A stretch of 36,434 nt of DNA, taken from Chloroflexota bacterium (GTDB lineage: Bacteria > Chloroflexota > UBA6077 > CF-72). The stretch is from positions 1-36,434 of the forward strand of contig JAFAZN010000164.1 in NCBI GenBank assembly GCA_019239775.1. Reading direction: 5' to 3'. Positions 23,898-31,600 of this stretch are shown piece by piece (the stretch's first letter is position 1; every line of letters starts with the position of its first letter). The position numbers and the translations under genes are program-made. The notes under the pieces are model-generated. The model was not told where the DNA came from, made no database searches, and saw only the letters and a list, made by a program, of their open reading frames with translations.

Positions 23898-25330
23898 TCG
23901 TCCGCGGGTGCGATTCCGGTCGAAACGCGGATGTGCGCGCCTGGTGCTGCGCCGCTAAAGTAGCGACTGCCCGGGCTCACGGCAATGCCATGTGCCGCCA
24001 GCGTAACCAGCGCCGACCGCTCGTCGGCCACCGGCAGCCACAGGCTCATCCCGTCGCGATTCGGACTCTGAATGCCATGCTCGCGCAGCGCAGCCGCCAG
24101 CGCTTCGCGGCGTTCGGCGTAGATGCCTCGGGCATCATCCACACGGCGGCGCGCATCGATGTCCTCCAACAAGAACGCGAGCGCGTCCTGGAGGATGCGG
24201 CTGCTCCAACCCGCGCCGAACAAACGCAATGCGCGCATCCGGTCGACCACCTCGGCACTGCCGCCCACCACCGCCAGGCGTAGGTCCGGGCCGTGCGACT
24301 TGGAGTACGAACGCACCAGGACGGTGCGGTCCGGCAGATGCTCGCCGAGGCTGCACGCTTTCGAGAGCGATACGTCGCCAACACCGTCATCCTCCACCAC
24401 CAGCACCTCAGGTGCCATTTCGAGCGCGGCCGTTAGTTGCGTGCTGCGCGCTGGACTGACTCGGTGCCCGGCCGGCGACTGCGCGCGTGGCTGGTACATG
24501 AACACGACGGGGTCGCGCTCTAGCGCAGCGGCGAGACTGGCGGGCAGCGGACCTTCCGCATCGCATTCCACCGCCAGGACGCGGGCGCCGAGTGACTCCA
24601 GAATGTCCAGCAGCCGCGGCGCCGTTGGATTTTCGATGGCGACCCGATCGCCCGCCGCAATGCTCGCCTGGGCTGCCAGCAGCAAGCCCTCGAAGCCGCC
24701 GTTGACCGCCAGCCAGTCGGCCGGCTGAAACGGCCAGGTCGGCGCGACCGCCGCCAGCAAGCGCGGTGTGATGGAGGCCCGCTCGTAGTCATTGAGCATG
24801 TGCGTGCGCACGCCCTCCAGCAGCGCACGTTCGAGCGGTGGAAGCAAGCGCGGATCAGGAACGGAACGGCTCAAATCCAGGGCCAGCCGCGAACCGAAAT
24901 GCCCGATTGTTTCGAAGCGAGCAGGACGTGGAGTAGCTGGCGGTCCGATAACCAGCGTGCCGCGCCGTGAGGCGCCACTGATGGCGTGGCGTCGCCGCAA
25001 GATGGACCAGGCCTCGGCCACCGTGCCCGGGCTCACCCCGAGCGCCGCGGCCAGACTTCTCACTGTCGGCAAGCGCACGCCAGTTGCAATGTCGCCGCGT
25101 CGAATGAGCGCAGCCACAACAGCGGCAATACCGCGAGCACTGGGTTCGCCAACCCGCGCCGCCAGCCAGTCGGCCGAACACCCTTCTGCCGCTGCCAGAC
25201 GATCGCCTCCCGCCGCCCGATCGCCCCCCGCCCCGCGCGCGGTCTGCCCCTGCTCGACCGTGCAAACCCCCTGACCATGCGCGGTCCGCCCCTGGTCCGG
25301 GACCTCACCCTCCGAGCCTGATGCCCTCAC
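23846..25330 (-). CDS. MocR-type regulator: GntR winged helix fused to a PLP aminotransferase fold
   Basis: 494 residues from GTG 25330, which has GAGAGGGG 7-8 nt upstream; the frame continues upstream to 25483 but that part is repeat-derived and Gly-rich. After a low-complexity N-terminus comes the GntR wHTH (GDIATGVRLPTVRSLAAALG, then VSPGTVAEAWSILRRR). The fold type I aminotransferase domain follows, with Asp/Tyr blocks VVFMYQPRAQSPAGHRV and VVEDDGVGD, and the PLP-binding Lys344 in VRSYSKSHGPDLR. MocR proteins sense PLP together with an amine or amino-acid ligand. Divergence from the nitrilase/ABC operon makes that operon its likely target. Confidence 0.9.
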   Translation of the reverse strand: MRASGSEGEVPDQGRTAHGQGVCTVEQGQTARGAGGDRAAGGDRLAAAEGCSADWLAARVGEPSARGIAAVVAALIRRGDIATGVRLPTVRSLAAALGVSPGTVAEAWSILRRRHAISGASRRGTLVIGPPATPRPARFETIGHFGSRLALDLSRSVPDPRLLPPLERALLEGVRTHMLNDYERASITPRLLAAVAPTWPFQPADWLAVNGGFEGLLLAAQASIAAGDRVAIENPTAPRLLDILESLGARVLAVECDAEGPLPASLAAALERDPVVFMYQPRAQSPAGHRVSPARSTQLTAALEMAPEVLVVEDDGVGDVSLSKACSLGEHLPDRTVLVRSYSKSHGPDLRLAVVGGSAEVVDRMRALRLFGAGWSSRILQDALAFLLEDIDARRRVDDARGIYAERREALAAALREHGIQSPNRDGMSLWLPVADERSALVTLAAHGIAVSPGSRYFSGAAPGAHIRVSTGIAPADDQDWRGVAEVLATAAGA

Positions 25331-25471
25331 GGAGTGACCCCTCTCCGAACCGGTTTGTCCACGACGTGTCCCTCCCCTGGAGTCGTCGCCAGAAGACGTT
25401 CCTCCCACGGAGTGATGCGCCGCGAGACCGGTCCTCCTATGGACTGCCCCGCAGGGTGCGGTTTGCCCACC
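25197..25471. repeat. Degenerate ~30-bp repeats in the mocR 5' region
   Basis: On the plus strand, units starting GGA(G/C)T(G/C) begin at 25331, 25379, 25409 and 25441 (spacing 48, 30, 32) and each ends in a TCC-rich word followed by CAC, CCT or TAT. Just downstream on the plus strand numbering, 25236-25290 holds two copies of GCGCGGTC(T/C)GCCCCTG, and 25201-25232 two copies of GATCGCC-CCCGCC. The array spans the mocR start region, so it either forms its leader or encodes a variable N-terminal extension. Confidence 0.55.
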
Positions 25472-25481
25472 GTGTATACAC
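25472..25481. promoter_or_regulatory. Palindrome GTGTATACAC, possible GntR-family operator
   Basis: A perfect 10-bp palindrome in the mocR/operon divergent region. It fits the GT-N-TA-N-AC pattern known for HutC-type GntR regulators. Seven bases further on lies a second inverted repeat. It sits in a short AT-rich patch inside GC-rich DNA. Confidence 0.45.
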
Positions 25482-25487
25482 ACCTCG

Positions 25488-25503
25488 TTTGTTCAGAAAC
25501 AAA
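25488..25503. promoter_or_regulatory. Inverted repeat TTTGTTCAGAAACAAA
   Basis: Perfect 6-bp arms TTTGTT and AACAAA around CAGA, in the same AT-rich patch, 61 bp before the first gene of the operon. With GTGTATACAC it makes a plausible two-site control region for the divergent mocR and nitrilase operon; which protein binds is not known. Confidence 0.45.
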
Positions 25504-25564
25504 AGCTTATTGTACCAACCTACGGCTTGACAAATCCAAGCTCAAACGCGTATCACTTCGCCCA

Positions 25565-26527
25565 GTGCGCCCGCGCCTTCGCCTTGGCCTTCGCTTTTGG
25601 GATCACCTCACCCCACTTGCCCTCGGCGAAATCCAGCCGCACGGCTTTGAACTGGAGCTCAGCAGGCTCGCCACCACCCCAGACGTCGCGACCTCCAACG
25701 ACTACGATGGCGGCGAAACGTCCTTTGCGCGCTATGTCCTGGGCATCGCCCGCGGCGATCGCCGCCTGGTTGGCCTGCCCGCCTTCGTGATGCGCGGCTT
25801 TCGCCATCGCTGCATCGTCGTGCGCCGCGAAAGTCCACTCCACCACCCCGCGCACCTGTCGAATATGCGCGTCGGCCTCACCGGCTGGCCGGATTCCGGC
25901 AACACCTGGACGCGCGCCGTGCTGCGCCACGCGGGTGTCGATCTGACCAGCATCCAGTGGACGGTTGGCCCAGCATTTGCAGCCGAAGTTGCGCATGACG
26001 CGGCTGGTCTCCAGTTGCCGGCCAACGTCCGCGTGGCCCCGCCAGGCGAGTCGCTGGTCGAGGGCCTGCTCACCGGTACTCTCGACGCGGCGATGATGCC
26101 GTTCATGCCGTCGGACTTCCATCAACCGGACAGCCCTTTGCGCCCGCTCATTTCCGACTACCGCTCGGCCGAAATCGCGTACTACCAGGACGTCGGCTTC
26201 GTGCCGGGCATCCACCTGGTCACGCTGAAGCGTGAAGTCGTGGAAGCGTATCCCTGGCTGCCCGCGGCGGTACTGGATGCGCTCGAGCGTTCCAAGCAGC
26301 TCTGGTGGACCCAACGTAAGCGTTTGTTCGACACGACCCCGTGGCTTCTCGCCGACATCGACACCACCATCAAAGTCGTCGGCGATGATTGGATGCCGTA
26401 CGGCCTGGAGCCCAACGCTCGCATGGTTTCGGCATTTTGCGCCGAGCTGGAGGCGCAGGGTATTGCGCCGTGTCCCCTCAATCCGTCCGACGTGTTTAGC
26501 AGCTTTCCCGAGGAGGTCCCCGCGTAA
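25565..26527 (+). CDS. 4,5-dihydroxyphthalate decarboxylase-like / NitT-type periplasmic-binding-fold protein
   Basis: About 320 residues if GTG 25565 (MRPRLRLGLRFWDHLTPLAL) is used; it lacks a clear SD, but the frame has no other start in the 80 nt before it. There is no signal peptide, so it should be cytoplasmic, unlike true binding proteins. Family-like features: an N-terminal strand then ALGEIQPHGFELELSRL, EDTSFARY-like GGETSFARYVLG, a middle LSNMRVGLTGWPDSGNTWTR and a C-terminal AYPWLPAAVLDALERSKQLW. Homologues are annotated 4,5-dihydroxyphthalate decarboxylase or NitT/TauT substrate-binding protein; the fold is shared, so the enzyme role is uncertain. It is the first gene of the operon; its stop is one base before the nitrilase start. 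Confidence 0.8.
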   Translation: MRPRLRLGLRFWDHLTPLALGEIQPHGFELELSRLATTPDVATSNDYDGGETSFARYVLGIARGDRRLVGLPAFVMRGFRHRCIVVRRESPLHHPAHLSNMRVGLTGWPDSGNTWTRAVLRHAGVDLTSIQWTVGPAFAAEVAHDAAGLQLPANVRVAPPGESLVEGLLTGTLDAAMMPFMPSDFHQPDSPLRPLISDYRSAEIAYYQDVGFVPGIHLVTLKREVVEAYPWLPAAVLDALERSKQLWWTQRKRLFDTTPWLLADIDTTIKVVGDDWMPYGLEPNARMVSAFCAELEAQGIAPCPLNPSDVFSSFPEEVPA

Positions 26528-26528
26528 T

Positions 26529-27350
26529 ATGCGCATCGCGCTTGGTCAATTCGCCGCCAGTCCTGACTGGTCGGATAATCTGCGGACTTCGCTCCAGTAC
26601 CTCGACCAGGCCGCCGCCGGCGATGCGGATCTGCTGGTACTCCCGGAGGGCGTGCTGGCGCGTTTTACCGAGGATCGTGGTCAGATCCGTCAGGCTGCCC
26701 AGCCGCTCGACGGTCCGTTCGTCTCGGGGCTTGTCGGCGCGACGCGCTCAGTGCAAACCACAGTTGTGGTGGGAGTGCACGAACCAGCGCCGGATGGACG
26801 CGTCTTCAACACGCTTGCGGTGGCTCGAGGCGGTGAGTTGATCGCCCGTTATCGCAAGCTCCACCTGTATGACGCCTTCGATGCGCAGGAATCGGAGCAC
26901 GTGGCGCCTGGCGACGATGAGCCGGTCGTCTTCGACTGCGCCGGACTCACCGTTGGGTTGATGACCTGCTACGACGTGCGCTTTCCCGAGATGGCGCGGT
27001 TGCTCGCTGATGCTGGCGCGGAAGTCATCGCGCTGCCAGCCGCCTGGGTGCGCGGACCCTTGAAAGAGCATCATTGGTCGACATTGGTGACGGCTCGCGC
27101 ACTGGATAACACCTGCTACGTTGCGGCTGCTGGCGAATGCGGCGTTCGCAACATCGGCGCAAGCATGCTGGTGGACCCACTCGGAGTTGCGGTCGCTAGA
27201 CTTGGCGAACAACCCCAACTACTGTGGGGCTCCGTCGATCCGGATCGCCTGCGGCTGGCGCGCCAGCGACTGCCCGTCCTGGAGAACCGCCGATTTCGCA
27301 TCGATCCCCACGTCCTACCAATCCAGTCACGCGTTCCAGTCCACGCGTAA
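26529..27350 (+). CDS. Nitrilase/carbon-nitrogen hydrolase family enzyme
   Basis: 273 residues from ATG 26529, one base after the previous stop, with GAGGAGG about 13 nt upstream. The catalytic triad of the superfamily is complete: Glu40 (LLVLPEGV), Lys110 (RYRKLHLYDAF) and Cys147 (LMTCYDVRFPE). The KLHLYDAF and CYDVRFPE wording and length place it with amidase-like members (omega-amidase/Nit or deaminated-glutathione amidase type) rather than true nitrilases of 330 or more residues. It should release ammonia from an amide or a carbamoyl group of the compound imported by the downstream transporter. Confidence 0.95.
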   Translation: MRIALGQFAASPDWSDNLRTSLQYLDQAAAGDADLLVLPEGVLARFTEDRGQIRQAAQPLDGPFVSGLVGATRSVQTTVVVGVHEPAPDGRVFNTLAVARGGELIARYRKLHLYDAFDAQESEHVAPGDDEPVVFDCAGLTVGLMTCYDVRFPEMARLLADAGAEVIALPAAWVRGPLKEHHWSTLVTARALDNTCYVAAAGECGVRNIGASMLVDPLGVAVARLGEQPQLLWGSVDPDRLRLARQRLPVLENRRFRIDPHVLPIQSRVPVHA

Positions 27351-27357
27351 GAGAGCA

Positions 27358-28302
27358 ATGACCTATCTGTCGAAACTCGCAACAGGGCTCGCTGCCGTCA
27401 CACTGATCCTCGCAACCGCTTGCTCCACCACCCAACCGGCCGCGCCTGCCACGTCCGCCCCGTCCACTTCCGGTGCTCCCGCTGCAGCGGCAATACCGCA
27501 GCACAGTAAAGACCAGACCCTCTACGACCAGCTTCCCGCCAACGTGAAGCAGGCCGGCAAACTGGTCTCCGTTGATTCCGGTGCATTCCCTCCATACGAG
27601 ATCCCCATGGGCGATGGGAAAACCCTCCAGGGCGCGACCGCTGACCTCGCAACAGCGCTGGGACAAATTCTCGGCATCAGCATCGAAAACGCAAGTGTCG
27701 ACAGCCTGGCGGGTGAGTTGAGCGGCATTCAGGCCGGTCGCTACGATTTGGCTCTCGGACCGGTTGGCGATTTCACAGATCGTGAGCAGGGCCACGACTT
27801 CATCGATTGGGTTCAGGAATTCGTGGTGTTCGCCGTGCCGCAGGGTAATCCCAAGAACATTAATTCGCTGGATGACACGTGCGGACTCAACATCGCGGTA
27901 CAGTCGGGTGGCTCCGCAGAGAAAGTGATCAAGCAGCAGTCGGACACCTGCACGAGCGCCGGCAAAGCGGCGGTCAACGTTCAGTCGTATCAGGACCAAC
28001 CGACGTCGATTCTGTCGGTACAGTCCGGTCGCGCCGACGCGTTCTTCTCCTCGCAGTCTCCGCTCAGCTACTTTGTGCAGCAGTCGAATGGCAAACTTCA
28101 GCTCGCAGCGACCGGCCAAAAAAACGGCTTCGATAATCTGTTCCAGGGCGCAGTCCTGCCGGCCAATTCGCCGCTGCGGCAGCCCATTCTGACGGCCATG
28201 CAGCAGCTCTTCGCCGATGGTACCTACAAGGCCATCATGGACAAGTGGGGCCTCCAAGGCAACATGATTGACAAACCCGGTGTGAACCTCGCCGCGGGCT
28301 GA
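27358..28302 (+). CDS. ABC substrate-binding lipoprotein, family 3 (polar amino acid type)
   Basis: 314 residues from ATG 27358, 7 nt after the nitrilase gene. Signal peptide LATGLAAVTLILATAC with lipobox Cys22, then a short Ala/Pro/Ser linker. The family 3 core shows LVSVDSGAFPPYEIPMGDGK, GATADLATALGQILGISIE, LSGIQAGRYDLALGPVGDF and a late FADGTYKAIMDKWGL. Instead of the usual Asp-Arg carboxylate clamp, GPVGDFTDRE contains Asp and Arg but the pocket cannot be read for a ligand. It feeds the adjacent permease and ATPase. Confidence 0.95.
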   Translation: MTYLSKLATGLAAVTLILATACSTTQPAAPATSAPSTSGAPAAAAIPQHSKDQTLYDQLPANVKQAGKLVSVDSGAFPPYEIPMGDGKTLQGATADLATALGQILGISIENASVDSLAGELSGIQAGRYDLALGPVGDFTDREQGHDFIDWVQEFVVFAVPQGNPKNINSLDDTCGLNIAVQSGGSAEKVIKQQSDTCTSAGKAAVNVQSYQDQPTSILSVQSGRADAFFSSQSPLSYFVQQSNGKLQLAATGQKNGFDNLFQGAVLPANSPLRQPILTAMQQLFADGTYKAIMDKWGLQGNMIDKPGVNLAAG

Positions 28303-28310
28303 TCTGAGCC

Positions 28311-29240
28311 GTGCATCCAGCTGACGTCGACGTCGGCGCCGCGGTCAAGGAACGCCATCCTGGCCGCTGGGTGGCGACGGCCGTGGTGCTCGTTCTGGGC
28401 GCGCAGCTGGTGCACATGCTGGTCACCAATCCGAATTTCGAGTGGCCGGTGGTGGGGCAATACTTCACCACCGCGACGGTCCTGAATGGCCTGCTCACCA
28501 CGCTGGGACTGACGGTCATCGCGATGAGCGTAGGCATCATTCTCGGCGTGTGCCTGGCGGTCAGTCGCCTTTCATCCAACACATTGTTGAAGATGCTCGC
28601 CGGCGCGTACGTGTGGTTCTTCCGTGGTACACCAGCGCTGGTCCAGTTGATCTTCTGGTACAACTTGTCGGCGTTGATGCCGCGCCTGTCGCTCGGCATT
28701 CCCTTTGGACCGGAGTTCGTCGTGTGGCAGACGAACGCGCTGATTAGCCCACTGCTGGCGGCCGTGCTGGGTCTGGGTTTGAACGAGGCCGCGTACATGG
28801 CCGAGATCGTTCGCGGCGGGCTCATGGGAGTCGACCCCGGACAGACCGAGGCGGCCCAGGCCCTTGGCATGACGCGTTTGCGCGCGCTGCGCCGCATCGT
28901 GCTACCCCAAGCGATGCGTTTTATTGTGCCCCCAACTGGCAGTCAGGTCATCAACATGGTGAAGGCGACGTCGCTGGTGAGCGTGATCGCGCTTAGCGAT
29001 CTTCTGTACAGCGTGCAATCGATTTACAACCGCACCTTCCAGGTGATCCCGCTCCTGTTGGTCGCGTGCGTCTGGTATCTGGCGGTTACGTCGGTGCTGT
29101 ATCTCGGTCAATCGTTCCTGGAGAGCTACTACGGACGCGGCAGCTCGCGCGACAGCAGACTCTCGTGGTGGGATGCGGTGTTGATGCGCGATCGCGGCAC
29201 CGTGGTCCGTCCGGCGGCCGCACCGGAGCTGCCGGCGTGA
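28311..29240 (+). CDS. ABC transporter permease, HisM/GlnP type
   Basis: 309 residues from GTG 28311. After a membrane-anchor helix ([18 protein letters not shown]) comes the polar-amino-acid permease core: [20 protein letters not shown], the family block [37 protein letters not shown] and the EAA loop [20 protein letters not shown], then [20 protein letters not shown]. One gene only, so a homodimer is expected. Its last bases overlap the ATPase start (GTGA). Confidence 0.95.
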   Translation: MHPADVDVGAAVKERHPGRWVATAVVLVLGAQLVHMLVTNPNFEWPVVGQYFTTATVLNGLLTTLGLTVIAMSVGIILGVCLAVSRLSSNTLLKMLAGAYVWFFRGTPALVQLIFWYNLSALMPRLSLGIPFGPEFVVWQTNALISPLLAAVLGLGLNEAAYMAEIVRGGLMGVDPGQTEAAQALGMTRLRALRRIVLPQAMRFIVPPTGSQVINMVKATSLVSVIALSDLLYSVQSIYNRTFQVIPLLLVACVWYLAVTSVLYLGQSFLESYYGRGSSRDSRLSWWDAVLMRDRGTVVRPAAAPELPA

Positions 29241-30001
29241 ACGGTGGTCCTCTGGTAAGCGCGCGCGGCGTGAGAAAATCGTTTGGCCATTTGGAGGTCC
29301 TCAAAGGCATCGACCTGGATGTCCAGCGTGGCGAGGTGGTGGTCGTACTCGGACCGTCCGGCTCCGGAAAGTCGACGTTCTTGCGATGCATCAACTTGCT
29401 GGAGCGCCCAGATGGTGGATCCATTCGCGTCGACGGCGAGCTGGTTGGATTTCGGACTCGCGGTGACCGCGTTTACGCGTTGTCGGAATCCACGATCGCC
29501 CGGCAGCGACAGGACATCGGCATGGTTTTTCAGCACTTCAATCTGTTTCCACATATGACCGTGCTGCAGAACATTGTCGAGGCGCCCACCGGCGTTCGTG
29601 GCGAGGCGCGCGCCGAGGCGGAGCGACGCGCATTAGAGCTCCTGGATCGAGTTGGGCTATCCGAGAAGGCGCACGCCTACCCGCGCCAGCTCTCTGGCGG
29701 TCAGCAACAGCGCGTGGCGATTGCACGTGCGTTGGCCATGCGGCCTAAAGTGATGTTGTTTGATGAGCCCACCAGCGCGCTGGACCCGGAGCTCGTTGGC
29801 GAGGTTCTCGAAACAATTCAGGATCTGGCCCGAGACGGCTTGACCATGATCGTCGTAACCCACGAAATTGGCTTCGCCCGGAACGTCGCCAATCGCGTGG
29901 TGTTCATGGACGAAGGTCGCATCGTCGAAGAGGGCTCGGCCGACGTCATCGACAATCCGACCAATCCGCGCACGCAGGCTTTTCTCAGTAAGGTTCTCTA
30001 G
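29237..30001 (+). CDS. ABC transporter ATP-binding protein, HisP/GlnQ type
   Basis: 254 residues from GTG 29237, overlapping the permease stop by 4 nt. Walker [11 protein letters not shown]-loop [15 protein letters not shown], signature [16 protein letters not shown], Walker [15 protein letters not shown] and switch VVTHEI are all intact. The stop TAG shares the palindrome CTAG with the stop of the convergent PNPOx-like gene, leaving no room for a terminator. Confidence 0.97.
   Translation: MNGGPLVSARGVRKSFGHLEVLKGIDLDVQRGEVVVVLGPSGSGKSTFLRCINLLERPDGGSIRVDGELVGFRTRGDRVYALSESTIARQRQDIGMVFQHFNLFPHMTVLQNIVEAPTGVRGEARAEAERRALELLDRVGLSEKAHAYPRQLSGGQQQRVAIARALAMRPKVMLFDEPTSALDPELVGEVLETIQDLARDGLTMIVVTHEIGFARNVANRVVFMDEGRIVEEGSADVIDNPTNPRTQAFLSKVL
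29998..30001. other. CTAG: shared stop codons of two convergent genes
   Basis: The palindrome CTAG gives TAG to the ATPase gene on the plus strand (29999-30001) and TAG to the PNPOx-like gene on the minus strand (30000-29998). No base separates the two coding regions. Confidence 0.95.
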
Positions 30002-30441
30002 CGGTCGCGGACGATCACGTTTCCGCCAGCACGGACGCGATCGACGCGCACGATTACACCCACGCCCTTCTTTTCAGGGTCGGCCTTTTGTTCGGTCTCG
30101 ATGGTGCGGTTCCAGATCTGCTCGCGCAAATCTCCATCTTCCGCCAGCGTGACCACATCGCCGTACAGACGCAACTGCCCGCGCATCCGATTGGGGTTGC
30201 GGTACAGGGCGGCCAGTTTCTTGTTGGCGCGCAGTGCGGCGAGTGTTTCACCGTGGGCGCGCTCCCAGAACGCCACATGGTCCTTGTCCCAGACCATGAA
30301 GCTCCCTTTCATCGCCAGATCAGGCATGCCGTCAGCTTCCGTGGTGCCGACTACGACGGGCGTGCCATCGGCGGCCGCCTGGGCAAAGAACTCCTGGTAG
30401 GGCATGAGGTCGATTTCATTCGGCACGCTCCAAGAGTACAC
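29998..30441 (-). CDS. Pyridoxamine-5'-phosphate-oxidase-like split-barrel flavin protein
   Basis: 147 residues from GTG 30441 (AGGG 4 nt upstream; GTG 30426 is an alternative). The split-barrel pattern is [20 protein letters not shown], then [40 protein letters not shown] and YGDVVTL. Members bind FMN, F420 or PLP. It lacks the true PNPOx C-terminal domain, so it is not pyridoxine biosynthesis. It is convergent with the ATPase and only 12 bp from the divergent lactonase start. Confidence 0.88.
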   Translation of the reverse strand: MYSWSVPNEIDLMPYQEFFAQAAADGTPVVVGTTEADGMPDLAMKGSFMVWDKDHVAFWERAHGETLAALRANKKLAALYRNPNRMRGQLRLYGDVVTLAEDGDLREQIWNRTIETEQKADPEKKGVGVIVRVDRVRAGGNVIVRDR

Positions 30442-30453
30442 GTACCCTGGTCC

Positions 30454-31593
30454 ATGATGACGCTTACTGTGTACGTGGGTTGCTACACGACAGCCGACCG
30501 CAAAGGCCGCGGCGAGGGAATCACTGCCTATCGCATGGACGAGCAGTCGGGTGAGTGGACATCCCTCGGGTTGGTGGCCCGCACTGCCAATCCTTCGTTT
30601 CTAACGCGGCATCCGAACCTGCCGGTGGTGTATTGCGTGCACGGCGGCAACATGAGCGAGGTCAGTGCCTTCGCTGCCGAAGCTGACGGCCACCCAGGGC
30701 ACAATCTGTCTCAGAAGTTCGGCCCACAAGACAGTCCTCAGCGCGAGTCACCTTCGGCCGAACTTTTGAGGCCGCTCGGGAGGTGGCCTTCGGGCGGAGC
30801 CAACCCTGTGCACCTGGACTTTCACGCGAGCGGTCGCTGGCTGGTAGTTGCCAACTATGCGGGCGCGACGGCGGCAGTTCTGCCGGTGCAACCGTCAGGC
30901 GAGCTCGGCGAAGCGAGCGACATTGTGCCAATGGTCGGCACGCCAGGGCCGCATCCGGTCGAGCAGAGCAGTTCGCATCCACACCACATTCCGTTCGATC
31001 GTTCGAGCAACTTCATCGCGATTCCCGACAAGGGCCTGGACTGCGTGTTCGTGTTCCGCATCGATCTGCAGGCTGGACGACTGCGCGCAGCTCAGCCCGC
31101 TTCGGTAGCCAGTGCCCCGGGCGCGGGTCCGCGACACATCGCCTTCCACCCATCAGCGCGTTGGGCATATGTCATCAACGAGTTGAATTCCACCATCACC
31201 AGTTACGCATTTGAAGAACGCGGTGACGGAATGCGGGAATTGCAGACCGTTCCGTCGGTGCCGGGCGATGTGGAGGTACGTAATACCGGCTCGGAGGTCG
31301 TCGTTCACCCAACGGGGCGTTGGGTGTATGTGTCCAATCGTGGGCACAACAGCGTGGGTGCGTTCGAGGTGCATGATCGCACCGGAATGCTGGCTCCAAT
31401 TGGCTGGTATCCGACGCAGGGCGACACGCCACGCGCCATCGCGCTCGATCCAGATGGACGGTTTCTCTATGCGGCCAATCAGTCGAGCGACACCATCGTC
31501 ACGTTCCGCGTCGACGAGCGCAATGGAACCTTAGCACCGACAGGCCAGGTTATCTCCACTGGCAGCCCGTCGACGATGGTGTTCGTCCGCTAG
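30454..31593 (+). CDS. Lactonase-family beta-propeller (6-phosphogluconolactonase-like) with a palindromic insertion
   Basis: 379 residues from ATG 30454 (second ATG at 30457). The seven-bladed YkgB/Pgl family pattern is clear: TVYVGCYTTADRKGRGEGIT at blade 1, repeated HPSARWAYVINELNSTITSY, HPTGRWVYVSNRGHNSVGAF and DPDGRFLYAANQSSDTIVTF. The active-site blocks VHLDFHASGRWLVVANYAGA and SHPHHIPFDR are present. The strand EVSAFAAEADG should run almost straight into LGRWPSGGANPVH; instead about 25 extra residues (HPGHNLSQKFGPQDSPQRES, then PSAEL) are encoded by a palindromic DNA element. The loop position between strands suggests the fold survives. Confidence 0.93.
   Translation: MMTLTVYVGCYTTADRKGRGEGITAYRMDEQSGEWTSLGLVARTANPSFLTRHPNLPVVYCVHGGNMSEVSAFAAEADGHPGHNLSQKFGPQDSPQRESPSAELLRPLGRWPSGGANPVHLDFHASGRWLVVANYAGATAAVLPVQPSGELGEASDIVPMVGTPGPHPVEQSSSHPHHIPFDRSSNFIAIPDKGLDCVFVFRIDLQAGRLRAAQPASVASAPGAGPRHIAFHPSARWAYVINELNSTITSYAFEERGDGMRELQTVPSVPGDVEVRNTGSEVVVHPTGRWVYVSNRGHNSVGAFEVHDRTGMLAPIGWYPTQGDTPRAIALDPDGRFLYAANQSSDTIVTFRVDERNGTLAPTGQVISTGSPSTMVFVR
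30710..30770. mobile_element. 61-bp palindromic element inserted in frame in the lactonase gene
   Basis: Left arm CTCAGAAGTTCGGCC (30710-30724) and right arm GGCCGAACTTTTGAG (30756-30770) pair at 14 of 15 positions, the inner 10 perfectly, around a 31-bp loop. It coincides with residues absent from the protein family (about 86-106). No other copy was seen in the window. It resembles REP/MITE-like elements and the in-gene palindromic elements known from Rickettsia in behaviour, not in sequence. Mobility is inferred. Confidence 0.6.
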
Positions 31594-31600
31594 CTGCAGC

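Noticed and set aside
25197..25503. CRISPR array
   Set aside because: Repeats are degenerate and directly adjacent, with no spacers of constant length.
25334..25564. N-terminal extension of the DhpD-like protein
   Set aside because: The frame is open but Pro/Arg/Ser-rich, overlaps the repeats in front of mocR, and family similarity begins only after GTG 25565.
28235..28897. 220-residue minus-strand frame with Ser/Pro/Thr-rich text
   Set aside because: Antisense of the HisM-type permease, which has clear family motifs.
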